This document shows, in pieces, positions 9,460 to 16,408 of a stretch of 36,725 nucleotides of DNA. Location: positions 1-36,725 of the forward strand of contig VGHR01000019.1 in the NCBI GenBank assembly GCA_016868205.1, in the 5' to 3' direction. How positions within the stretch are numbered: the stretch's first letter is position 1; each line of letters begins with the position of its first letter. The stretch comes from Betaproteobacteria bacterium. GTDB lineage: Bacteria > Pseudomonadota > Gammaproteobacteria > Burkholderiales > Burkholderiaceae_C. The notes under the pieces are model-generated. The model was not told the DNA's origin and searched no databases. It was given only the letters and a program-made list of their open reading frames with translations. The position numbers and the translations under genes were made by a program.

Positions 9460-10314
9460 TCAAGCGTCCAGTCCCATACGGCGCAGTTGCAGCCGCGCCA
9501 AGGCGCTGCCGGGTTCGACCAAGGTCTCCAGGATCTCAAAATGGTTCAGGCCCTCGGCCCATAAGGCCGAGGTACTCAGGCCAGAGGCCACCAGCGTTTG
9601 TGTCCACATCTGACTTTGCCAAATGAACTGCGGGCTTTCGCAACTGCCCACCGCGACCAGGACCGGGGCGGTCAGCGCCGACGCATGACGGGCCGGACTG
9701 AGCATCTGCACCGCTGCATCGTCAAGATGTACATAGCGACTTCGGGCCGAGCGCCGAACCGGTTCGAGCTCGTACATGCCGCTGCAACACAGCAGGCTGG
9801 CCAAGGGCAGCCCCTGGCCGGCGGTGGCGCACACCGCGGCCAGATGCGCACCCGAGGAATGCCCGGCCAGATGAATCCGGGTGAGGTCGATGCCCCAGGC
9901 TTGCGCCTGAGTCACCACTGCGGCCAAAGCCCGCTGCACCTGATCGGCCAGCACGCCCAGATCGCCGCCGCAGTCCTGTACGGCGTCGAAATCGGGCAGG
10001 ATCACCCGCGCCCCCGCCCGCACGAAGGGCTCTGCCAGAAAGGCATAGTCCTCAGCGCGGCCGCTGCGCCAGGCCCCGCCGTGCACATACACCAGCACCG
10101 GCGCCAGCCCGTCACCGGCGCCGTGCAGGTCCAGGGCTTCGTTGGCACCGCTGCCGTAAGCCAGCCGCACCGGGGGGCCAAGCCGCTCTCGCAGTTGCTC
10201 GCTGCGCTGGGCGTATCGCTGGAGCACCTGCGCCCAATTGGGCGCCCACTGCGTCTGGTCATAGGCCCGATCGAGCGCGGACTGATCCAGATCCTGCCAT
10301 ACCGGTGCGCTCAT
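9460..10314 (-). CDS. Alpha/beta hydrolase, arylformamidase (kynurenine formamidase)-like
   Basis: 284 aa from ATG 10314. The frame is open further upstream but that part is the antisense of the neighbouring gene. The HGGAW oxyanion motif at 78-82 and the nucleophile elbow GHSSG at 151-155 (Ser153) define a hormone-sensitive-lipase/kynurenine-formamidase type esterase; a late GLNHFEIL motif provides the likely catalytic His. ANEALDLHGAG and VHGGAWRSGRAEDYAFLAEP are as in formamidase-like enzymes, but the substrate cannot be fixed because no other tryptophan-degradation gene is nearby. The start codon overlaps the stop of the upstream hydrolase (ATGA, 10311-10314), so the two are translationally coupled. 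Confidence 0.85.
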   Translation of the reverse strand: MSAPVWQDLDQSALDRAYDQTQWAPNWAQVLQRYAQRSEQLRERLGPPVRLAYGSGANEALDLHGAGDGLAPVLVYVHGGAWRSGRAEDYAFLAEPFVRAGARVILPDFDAVQDCGGDLGVLADQVQRALAAVVTQAQAWGIDLTRIHLAGHSSGAHLAAVCATAGQGLPLASLLCCSGMYELEPVRRSARSRYVHLDDAAVQMLSPARHASALTAPVLVAVGSCESPQFIWQSQMWTQTLVASGLSTSALWAEGLNHFEILETLVEPGSALARLQLRRMGLDA

Positions 10315-11243
10315 GAGGTCTGGAGCTCCTGCGCAAAAGAAGACAGGGTCTGATTGAACAGGCCCGGCGCCTCGATCTCGGGCAGATGGCCTATGCCGTG
10401 CCAGACCTGCAGTTGTGCCTGGGGCACAGCGGCCAACAGGCGGTCGGCGTTGTCCTGCCGGGGGTTGACTGTGTCCTCGCTGCCCTGCACCATGCACAAG
10501 GGCATGGTCAGCGCCTGCGCCCGGTCGAGGCTGCAAAAAGACGACAAGCGAAACGCAGCGGCCTGCTGCAGGCCGCCCGCCTGAAGGCGGCGCGACAGGT
10601 CGGTCGCCCAAGCGCGCAGGGCCACTGGGGCCTGCGCGCCGAGTAAGTGGTCGGCCCCACGATCGCCATATTGGTACGCGCCCTTCCTGATGCGGGCGAC
10701 CCGCTCTTCGAAAGACTGACGCCGCTGGACCGAGAGTTGCTGCTGGCCGATACCCGTACCGCTGAGCAGCAAGCCGCGCACGCGCCCGGGGTGTGCGATC
10801 GCAAAGGCCTGGGCTACCGCCGAACCGAAAGAATGACCCACCACCACACAGGTGTCGATCTCCAGGGCCTGCAGAAAATCAGCGACCGCCTGTGCGTAAT
10901 CGCTGGCCTGGGGGTGACTGACGCGCAGCGGGTCACTCAAGCCGTAGCCCGGCGCGTTCCAAGCGATTACGCGCCATCGCAAGGCCAGCCCCGCCAGCTG
11001 AAAGCGGAAATAGCGGGCATCGGCGCCAATACCGTGCAAGAGGAGCAGGGGCGCGGCCCGATCTGGCCCAGACTCGAGATAAGACCACCGGTCTCCCTCA
11101 TAGCGAGACTGTGCCGGCAAGGCAATGCGGGCCAAGCGCAAGTCAGGCAACGCCGGCCAGCTGCTGGGCTCATTCAGGTCAAGGTCAGGCTGGCCCACCG
11201 ACCCCGGTATCAACGGGGCTGAGGACACCGCAATAGAATGCAT
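10311..11243 (-). CDS. Alpha/beta fold hydrolase
   Basis: 310 aa from ATG 11243. Alternative in-frame ATGs at 11255 and 11261 add 4-6 residues, and none has a strong Shine-Dalgarno. This is a classic alpha/beta hydrolase: LLLLHGIGADARYF (HG oxyanion motif at 70-71), AWNAPGYGLSD, nucleophile elbow GHSFG at 136-140 (Ser138), acid-containing strand MVQGSEDTVNP and catalytic His in GIGHLPEIEAP. It may cleave esters, lactones or C-C bonds; the specific reaction is not inferable. It forms an overlapping pair with the formamidase-like gene and diverges from the second Bug-protein gene with only about 36 bp between starts. Confidence 0.87.
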   Translation of the reverse strand: MHSIAVSSAPLIPGSVGQPDLDLNEPSSWPALPDLRLARIALPAQSRYEGDRWSYLESGPDRAAPLLLLHGIGADARYFRFQLAGLALRWRVIAWNAPGYGLSDPLRVSHPQASDYAQAVADFLQALEIDTCVVVGHSFGSAVAQAFAIAHPGRVRGLLLSGTGIGQQQLSVQRRQSFEERVARIRKGAYQYGDRGADHLLGAQAPVALRAWATDLSRRLQAGGLQQAAAFRLSSFCSLDRAQALTMPLCMVQGSEDTVNPRQDNADRLLAAVPQAQLQVWHGIGHLPEIEAPGLFNQTLSSFAQELQTS

Positions 11244-11279
11244 GCGTTCTTTCATGACCATCTGACCGAGGGAGCCTGC

Positions 11280-12257
11280 ATGAATCGTCGCTTGAAACTG
11301 GGCGTGTTGATGGCCACCTTGCTTTCGGCCTGCGCGCTGGTGCAGGCGCAAAGCACCGAGTGGCCCACGCGGCCCGTGCGGGTCATCGTACCCTACCCGG
11401 CTGGCGGCGGCGTAGACATCTTGGCGCGGGCCGTGGCACAAAGACTGCAGGAGCGCTGGCAGCAGCCGGTGACGGTGGACAACCGGCCCGGTGCCAACAC
11501 CCTGGTGGGAACAGAAATGGTGGCTCGCGCCACCGATGGGCATACCCTGCTGGTGACCACCGATGCCACCTTCACCATCAATCCGCATCTCTACAACCGA
11601 CTGCCTTATGACTTCGAGCGCGACTTCGCGCCGATTTCGCGCATGGTGGCCTTCAGCCAGCTGTTTGTGGCCAACGCCGCGTTGCCAGCCAACACCCTGC
11701 AGGAACTCATCGCGCTGGCGCGCAAGCAACCGGGACAGCTCTCGTATGCCTCCTACGGAGCAGGAAGCCAGCCGCAGTTGGCCACCGAAATGCTCAAGCA
11801 GAAGGCCGGCGTCTTCATCCTCCACATTCCGTACCGGGGCATCCCGCAAGCGGTCAGCGCCGTGGTGGCCGGCGAGATCGCACTCACCTGGGCCGGCATC
11901 CCCTCGGCACGGCCGCATCTACAAAGCAAGCGCATGAAAGCGCTGGCCTACGGTGGCAAGACCCGGCATCCGGCCTTCCCCGATGTGCCCACCGTGGGCG
12001 AACTGGGCTATCCGGAGGTGGACGCCAATGTCTGGGTGGGCCTGTTTGCTCCGGCGAGCCTGCCCACAGCGGTGCTGCAGCGCATTGAGCGCGAGGTGGC
12101 GGGCATCCTGCGGGAGAGCGCCTTCAAGGAGCGCGAGATTGACGGCAAGGGCTATGAACTGGTCGGCGGCAACGGCCAAGAGCTGGCCCGGCACATCCGC
12201 CAGGAGCTTGCCAGCCGCGCCGGTCCGATAAAGTACTCGGGCGCCAAGGTCGAGTGA
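11280..12257 (+). CDS. Bug/TctC-family substrate-binding protein (second copy)
   Basis: 325 aa from ATG 11280, chosen because GGGAG lies about 6 bases upstream; a longer frame to 11238 lacks this. The signal peptide LGVLMATLLSACALVQAQS could be cut after VQA by signal peptidase I; the LSAC string at 15-18 also resembles a lipobox, so a lipoprotein is possible. The Bug motif PYPAGGGVD is at 38-46, then VDNRPGANTLVGTEMVA and HIPYRGIPQAVSAVVAGEI. It is related to, but clearly diverged from, the copy at 8491. A TAGAAT hexamer at 11234-11239 is a candidate -10. The MFS gene follows on the same strand 25 bp downstream. Confidence 0.93.
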   Translation: MNRRLKLGVLMATLLSACALVQAQSTEWPTRPVRVIVPYPAGGGVDILARAVAQRLQERWQQPVTVDNRPGANTLVGTEMVARATDGHTLLVTTDATFTINPHLYNRLPYDFERDFAPISRMVAFSQLFVANAALPANTLQELIALARKQPGQLSYASYGAGSQPQLATEMLKQKAGVFILHIPYRGIPQAVSAVVAGEIALTWAGIPSARPHLQSKRMKALAYGGKTRHPAFPDVPTVGELGYPEVDANVWVGLFAPASLPTAVLQRIEREVAGILRESAFKEREIDGKGYELVGGNGQELARHIRQELASRAGPIKYSGAKVE

Positions 12258-12282
12258 GCTGGACCGCCAGGGCAGGCCCTCA

Positions 12283-13521
12283 GTGAGCGCGCCGCTTGCG
12301 CCTGGGAGCTCCGGTCTGCCCGATTCAATACGGCCGACGGTACTGCTGTTGTCGCTGGCCTGCTTTACCAGTATGGCCAGCCAACGCATCTGCGATGCCA
12401 TGCTGCCCGAACTCTCGCGCCAGTTTGACAGCCCGCTGGCCGCTGTAGCCCAGGTGGTGTCGGCTTTCGCGCTGACCTACGGATTGACGCAGCTGATCTT
12501 TGGCCTGCTCGGTGACCGCTACGGCAAGCTGCGGGTGATTGCCTACACCTGCCTGGGGTCGGCCTTGGGCAATGTACTGGCGGCCCTGGCGCCGAGCCTG
12601 GAGAGTCTGGTGTTGGCTCGCGTCATGGCCGCTGCCTGTGCGGCGGCCATCATTCCCCTGGCCCTGGCCTGGACGGGCGATGCGGTGTCCTATGCGCGGC
12701 GTCAGGAAACCCTGGCTCGCGTGGGTCTGGGCACCACGCTGGGCATCTTCGGGGGACAGTTTGTAGGCGGAGTGCTTACCGACTCGGTCGGTTGGCGCTG
12801 GGCCTTTGTGCTGCTGACGCTGATGTTCCTGTCGGTAGGCCTGGTTCTTCAACTGCACCGTCGCCATCAGCGCGATGACAGTGGGCCCGCACCGGCCTCG
12901 GGGGCAAACACGCTCTTCGGAAAGACCAGCGAACTGCTACAGCAATCCTGGGTCCGCAAGATGCTGATGTTTTCTCTCTTTCAGGGCGCGGCCGGTTTCG
13001 GCACGATGGCCCTGGTGGCTTCCCATCTGCATGAGCGCCACGGGCTCTCGCTCTCGAGCGCCGGGGCGATCGTCGCGCTCATGGGCCTGGGCGGGGTCAC
13101 CTACATGGCCAGCGCACGCCTGCTCATTGCACGGCTGGGCGAGACCGGCATGGCCTTGACCGGTGGACTGGGCACGGCGGTGGCCCTCGGGGTCTTGGCG
13201 CTGAGCCCATGGTGGCCGATCACCCCCTTGGCCATGCTGCTGGGCGGCTTCTTCTTTTTCATGCTGCACAACACCTTGCAAACGCTGGCCACCCAAATGG
13301 CGCCGCAAGCGCGGGGGCTGGGGGTGTCGATGTTTGCCACCAGCCTCTTCCTTGGCCAGGCCCTGGGCGTAGCCCTGGCAGCGGCTCTGATTGATCACAT
13401 CGGATCGGCCGCGGTGCTCTGCGGGGCGGCTACGGTGATGATGGGCATCGGGACGGTATTGCGCCAACAACTGCGCGGCCGGGCCGATCAGGAAGCAGCC
13501 GACCGGGCCCGCACCGACTGA
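12283..13521 (+). CDS. MFS transporter
   Basis: 412 aa, a twelve-helix major facilitator. The hydrophobic pattern alternates through the whole length, with the family loop motif FGLLGDRYGKLRV (motif A, after helix 2), a long central loop around residues 190-215 (RRHQRDDSGPAPASG) and a second-half equivalent. The N-terminus, with cytosolic prolines and CFTSMASQRICDAMLPEL, is similar to drug/metabolite exporters of the DHA type, but the substrate is unknown. The start is a GTG at 12283 with only a weak upstream G-rich element. It probably forms a transcription unit with the Bug protein 25 bp upstream. Its last 34 bases overlap the 3' end of the convergent MOSC gene. Confidence 0.9.
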   Translation: MSAPLAPGSSGLPDSIRPTVLLLSLACFTSMASQRICDAMLPELSRQFDSPLAAVAQVVSAFALTYGLTQLIFGLLGDRYGKLRVIAYTCLGSALGNVLAALAPSLESLVLARVMAAACAAAIIPLALAWTGDAVSYARRQETLARVGLGTTLGIFGGQFVGGVLTDSVGWRWAFVLLTLMFLSVGLVLQLHRRHQRDDSGPAPASGANTLFGKTSELLQQSWVRKMLMFSLFQGAAGFGTMALVASHLHERHGLSLSSAGAIVALMGLGGVTYMASARLLIARLGETGMALTGGLGTAVALGVLALSPWWPITPLAMLLGGFFFFMLHNTLQTLATQMAPQARGLGVSMFATSLFLGQALGVALAAALIDHIGSAAVLCGAATVMMGIGTVLRQQLRGRADQEAADRARTD

Positions 13522-14381
13522 CCCACGCTCAAGCGGCGCTCGTAACCCTCCAGCACCATCAGGTTCATGCCAAAGGTAACGGCGCCATCGAGGCGCGGAT
13601 CGCGCCGGTTCGCATGCAGCGCCGCCAGCACCCCGGCATCGATGCGTCCGCTGGCCGGATCGACATCAACCATGCTGCACCGACTGCAAGGCTTGGCCGG
13701 TCGCAGGCGCACCGGCCCCTGCGGCGTGTCCATCTGAAACTCGGTGATGTGGTCTTCCTGGTGCGCCGGCCAGGTCTGTGGGTCTTGGGGCGCCAGCACA
13801 ATATTGGGCCGAAAGCGAAGTATGTCAACCGGTGCCCGGCCACTGGCCTGCAAGCGCGCGTTGAGCGCCTGCAGCGAAGGCTGCGATAGCAGCATCAGCG
13901 GGAAACCATCGCTGAAGGTGTTGAGGACGGTCTGGCCCCCGGTCCAGCGGCGGTCGCAGACGCGTTCAACCTGCGGGTCAAAACGCACCAGGCGGGCCGG
14001 TCGACCCAGAAAATCGCTGAACCACTGCGCGGCCACCGCGCCCATGTCCCAGGCCTGCAAAGGCTCATCCCATATCTCGACTTGGGCCGGCGACTCGACA
14101 CTCTCGAGTCCCAAGTGCAGGGCAAGCATGCCCGGCGCGCGCAGCACCAGATCGGAAGAACGCAGCGCAGGCTGCACCAGGGCCAGCCGCGGCTGCTCGC
14201 GCTGCGAAATAAATTGGCCGCGCTCATCGACCACCATCCAGCTGCGGTCGAGATCGAGCCCCTGATCCGTCAACAGAGCCTGGCCAAGCGCCACAGGCCC
14301 ACAGGACTTGACCGGATAAATCAGCAACTGGGCAATTACCGCCTGTAAATCGGTCGCAGGAATGCTCATAAATAGGTCCAT
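13488..14381 (-). CDS. MOSC domain-containing protein (YcbX-like)
   Basis: 297 aa from ATG 14381 (or MSIPATD at 14369). The N-terminal MOSC beta-barrel domain starts IAQLLIYPVKSCGPVALGQA and LDLDRSWMVVDERG. The C-terminal MOSC domain carries RPAKPCSRCSMVDVDP, where the first Cys is the likely molybdenum-cofactor or sulfur ligand, and GVTFGMNL-type residues. Relatives reduce N-hydroxylated compounds (YcbX, mARC) as molybdoenzymes; partners for this copy are not in the window. It is convergent with the MFS gene, sharing 34 bp of coding sequence at the 3' ends, and divergent from the FAD monooxygenase. Confidence 0.88.
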   Translation of the reverse strand: MDLFMSIPATDLQAVIAQLLIYPVKSCGPVALGQALLTDQGLDLDRSWMVVDERGQFISQREQPRLALVQPALRSSDLVLRAPGMLALHLGLESVESPAQVEIWDEPLQAWDMGAVAAQWFSDFLGRPARLVRFDPQVERVCDRRWTGGQTVLNTFSDGFPLMLLSQPSLQALNARLQASGRAPVDILRFRPNIVLAPQDPQTWPAHQEDHITEFQMDTPQGPVRLRPAKPCSRCSMVDVDPASGRIDAGVLAALHANRRDPRLDGAVTFGMNLMVLEGYERRLSVGQSVRARSAAS

Positions 14382-14415
14382 TGAAAAGAGCAGTCGCCTA
14401 TTCTCGCTGCCTTTC

Positions 14416-14421
14416 TACAAT
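14416..14421 (+). promoter_or_regulatory. -10-like hexamer directly before the monooxygenase ATG
   Basis: TACAAT, five bases before the ATG at 14427, with no Shine-Dalgarno between. If used, transcription would begin at or near the A of the ATG and give a leaderless mRNA. No convincing -35 is seen 16-18 bases upstream. Confidence 0.45.
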
Positions 14422-14426
14422 GAGCC

Positions 14427-15557
14427 ATGACCACTCAATTCGATGTCTGTATTCAGGGAGACGGTGTGGTGGGCCGCAGCCTGGCGCTGATGCTGGCGCG
14501 GCAGCGGCTCAAGGTTGCGTTGCTGCAATCGCACCAGGGATCGCCGATGCACGACATCCGGGCGTATGCGCTCAATCGCGCCTCGCGCGGGCTGCTGGAA
14601 GAAGTCCGGGCCTGGCCGGCTGAAGACGGGGCAACGCCCGTGTCAGCGATGCAGGTCTGGGGCGACGAGGGGGGCCAGATTCGCTTTGAGCCGGAGGCGG
14701 GTCAGCATGAGCTGGCCTGGCTGGTACCAGCCAGCCAATTGCTGGAGAACCTGGCCCAGGCCTTGCGCTTTGCTCCGCAGGTCACAGTCGTGGATTCGAC
14801 CCAGGCAGTTCAGGCGGCGCTACAGGTCGTGTGCGAAGGTCGCGACAGCAGCGGCCGACAGGCGCTGGGCATCGGCTGGAACAGCCGGCCCTACGCCCAA
14901 AAAGCCCTGGCGGCGCGATTGCAGGGCGTATCACCCCACGGCGGCGAGGCCCGTCAGTGGTTTGTCGACGGCGAGATAGTGGCCTTGCTTCCTATGGGCG
15001 GCGCCAGCGGTCGCGAATGGGCGCTGGTTTGGTCAGTCTCGCTGGCCAGGGCCCAGGTCCTGCAAACCCTGGACGCCCAGGGCTTTGTCCAGGCCCTGCA
15101 AGCGCGCATCGGCGCGCAGGTCGGACCCTTCTCGCAGGTCGGACCCTTCACCCTGAGCAGCCCCGTGATGGGCTGGCCCCTGCATCTGTCACAGGCTGAT
15201 CGCTGGGTCGGACCGGGCTGGGCGCTGGCTGGCGATGCGGCTCATACGGTGCATCCTCTGGCCGGCCAGGGTCTCAACCTCGGTCTGGCCGATGTGCGCG
15301 AGCTCGCCCGTGTCATCGGTGATCGCGAGTTTTGGCGGTCGCCGGGCGATCAGCGCTTGTTGCGGCGCTATGAGCGAGCACGAAAGGCCGAGGTGCAGGC
15401 CATGGGTCTGCTCACGGATGGCCTGCAAGGCCTCTTTGCTTACAACAGTTCACAATGGCAGGCCCTGCGCAACTGGGGCATGAATGCGGTGGGCAGTCAG
15501 CGCTGGATAAAATCATGGCTTGTTCGGCGAGCGATGGGCCAATCCCAGGAAGTCTAA
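14427..15557 (+). CDS. UbiH/UbiF-family FAD-dependent monooxygenase
   Basis: 376 aa. Class A flavoprotein monooxygenase related to the ubiquinone-ring hydroxylases. The N-terminal Rossmann motif is GDGVVG (11-16). The C-terminal FAD-ribityl motif GDAAHTVHPLAGQGLNLGL is fully conserved. The middle 'DG' motif is altered: the protein reads CEGRDS where relatives have ADGxxS, so Asp is replaced by Glu. A 17-bp direct repeat with 18-bp period at 15115-15149 gives the peptide repeat QVGPFS/QVGPFT just before the substrate-domain strand. A likely role is a ubiquinone-biosynthesis hydroxylase, but the position in the pathway cannot be told. Its 3' end is followed after 10 bp by the dsbC-like gene. 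Confidence 0.85.
   Translation: MTTQFDVCIQGDGVVGRSLALMLARQRLKVALLQSHQGSPMHDIRAYALNRASRGLLEEVRAWPAEDGATPVSAMQVWGDEGGQIRFEPEAGQHELAWLVPASQLLENLAQALRFAPQVTVVDSTQAVQAALQVVCEGRDSSGRQALGIGWNSRPYAQKALAARLQGVSPHGGEARQWFVDGEIVALLPMGGASGREWALVWSVSLARAQVLQTLDAQGFVQALQARIGAQVGPFSQVGPFTLSSPVMGWPLHLSQADRWVGPGWALAGDAAHTVHPLAGQGLNLGLADVRELARVIGDREFWRSPGDQRLLRRYERARKAEVQAMGLLTDGLQGLFAYNSSQWQALRNWGMNAVGSQRWIKSWLVRRAMGQSQEV
15115..15149 (+). repeat. 17-bp tandem direct repeat inside the monooxygenase gene
   Basis: CGCAGGTCGGACCCTTC occurs at 15115-15131 and again at 15133-15149. The 18-bp period keeps the frame and duplicates six codons (QVGPFS, QVGPFT). It looks like a recent in-frame slippage duplication. 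Confidence 0.9.
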
Positions 15558-15567
15558 GGGCATGAAG

Positions 15568-16359
15568 ATGAGTTTTTTGGCAAGCTGGATGGCCCGGTCC
15601 TGGCTCCGGCCACTGCGCAGCCCGGTCGTGGCCGGCCTGCTGTTGGCCTCGCTGACGGCCCTGTTGCCGGGCCCGGCCCTGAGCCAAACCGGGGGGCTGA
15701 CGGCCGCTCAGGAGTCTGCGCTGCGCAAGACCCTGAGCGAGCGCTTGCCCAATCTGCCCAGGATCGACGAGATCCGGCGTACGCCGATGAACGGCCTCTT
15801 TGAAGTGCGCATGGGCCTGGATATCGTCTACACCGATGCCAGCGGCGCTTTCCTGATTCAAGGTCAGCTGATGGACACGCGCACCCGGCAAGACCTGACC
15901 CAGGAGCGCCTGGACAAGCTCAATGCGATCGTTTTCGATAGTCTGCCGGTCAAGGACGCCATTACCATCGTCCGTGGCAGCGGCAAGCGCCGCCTGGCCG
16001 TTTTTCAAGACCCCAACTGCGGCTACTGCAAACGCTTTGAGCGCGATCTGCAGAAGGTTGGCGACATCACCATCCATCTTTTCCTGATGCCCATCCTGGG
16101 GCCCAGTTCGATGGAGCAGGCGCGCAATGTCTGGTGCGCGCGGGATCAGGCCCGCGCCTGGGCCGATCTGATGATCTCCGACCGGCCCGCACCGGCAGCC
16201 CGAGCCGACTGCGACGCCAGCGCCTTGAGCCGAAACACCGAGTTCGCACGCAAGATGCGCATTACCGGCACCCCGACGCTGGTCTTTGGCAATGGCAACC
16301 GGGTGCCCGGGGCCATTGCTGCCGAGCAGGTGGAAAAGCTGCTAGCCCAGGTGCCTTGA
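15568..16359 (+). CDS. dsbC: DsbC-family periplasmic thiol:disulfide isomerase
   Basis: 263 aa from ATG 15568. That start is preferred to ATG 15562 because AAGGG at 15556-15560 is then spaced 7 bases. DsbC isomerises wrong disulfides in the periplasm as a V-shaped dimer. Visible are a signal/TM segment ending ALSQ (about residue 40), the N-terminal dimerisation domain (IDEIRRTPMNGLFEVRMG, YTDASGAFLIQGQLMDTRTR), and a thioredoxin fold with FQDPNCGYCKRFE, active-site Cys151/Cys154, and the cis-Pro loop TGTPTLVFGNG. A further Cys pair (WCARD, DCDAS) may form a structural disulfide. It follows the monooxygenase closely. A GC-rich hairpin without a U-tract (16360-16383) follows the stop. Confidence 0.92.
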   Translation: MSFLASWMARSWLRPLRSPVVAGLLLASLTALLPGPALSQTGGLTAAQESALRKTLSERLPNLPRIDEIRRTPMNGLFEVRMGLDIVYTDASGAFLIQGQLMDTRTRQDLTQERLDKLNAIVFDSLPVKDAITIVRGSGKRRLAVFQDPNCGYCKRFERDLQKVGDITIHLFLMPILGPSSMEQARNVWCARDQARAWADLMISDRPAPAARADCDASALSRNTEFARKMRITGTPTLVFGNGNRVPGAIAAEQVEKLLAQVP

Positions 16360-16396
16360 GGCTGGCGCCGGCCCGAGCCAGCCGGCGGGCCTGAGG

Positions 16397-16402
16397 TATT
16401 CT
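16397..16402 (+). promoter_or_regulatory. -10-like hexamer directly before the M61 peptidase ATG
   Basis: TATTCT, six bases before ATG 16409, just downstream of the GC-rich hairpin that follows dsbC. There is no Shine-Dalgarno and no clear -35. A leaderless start is possible. Confidence 0.35.
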
Positions 16403-16408
16403 TGCGAC

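Noticed and set aside
10315..10611. N-terminal extension of the formamidase-like hydrolase
   Set aside because: The extension is the antisense/out-of-frame reading of the upstream hydrolase; the ATGA overlap at 10311-10314 gives a better start.
11262..11918. N-terminal extension of the second hydrolase across the Bug-protein gene
   Set aside because: It would be antisense to a clear TctC-family gene, and the hydrolase fold begins after 11243.
16360..16383. Terminator after dsbC
   Set aside because: Strong stem (GGCTGGC/GCCAGCC) but no U-tract on either strand; kept only as a hairpin note.
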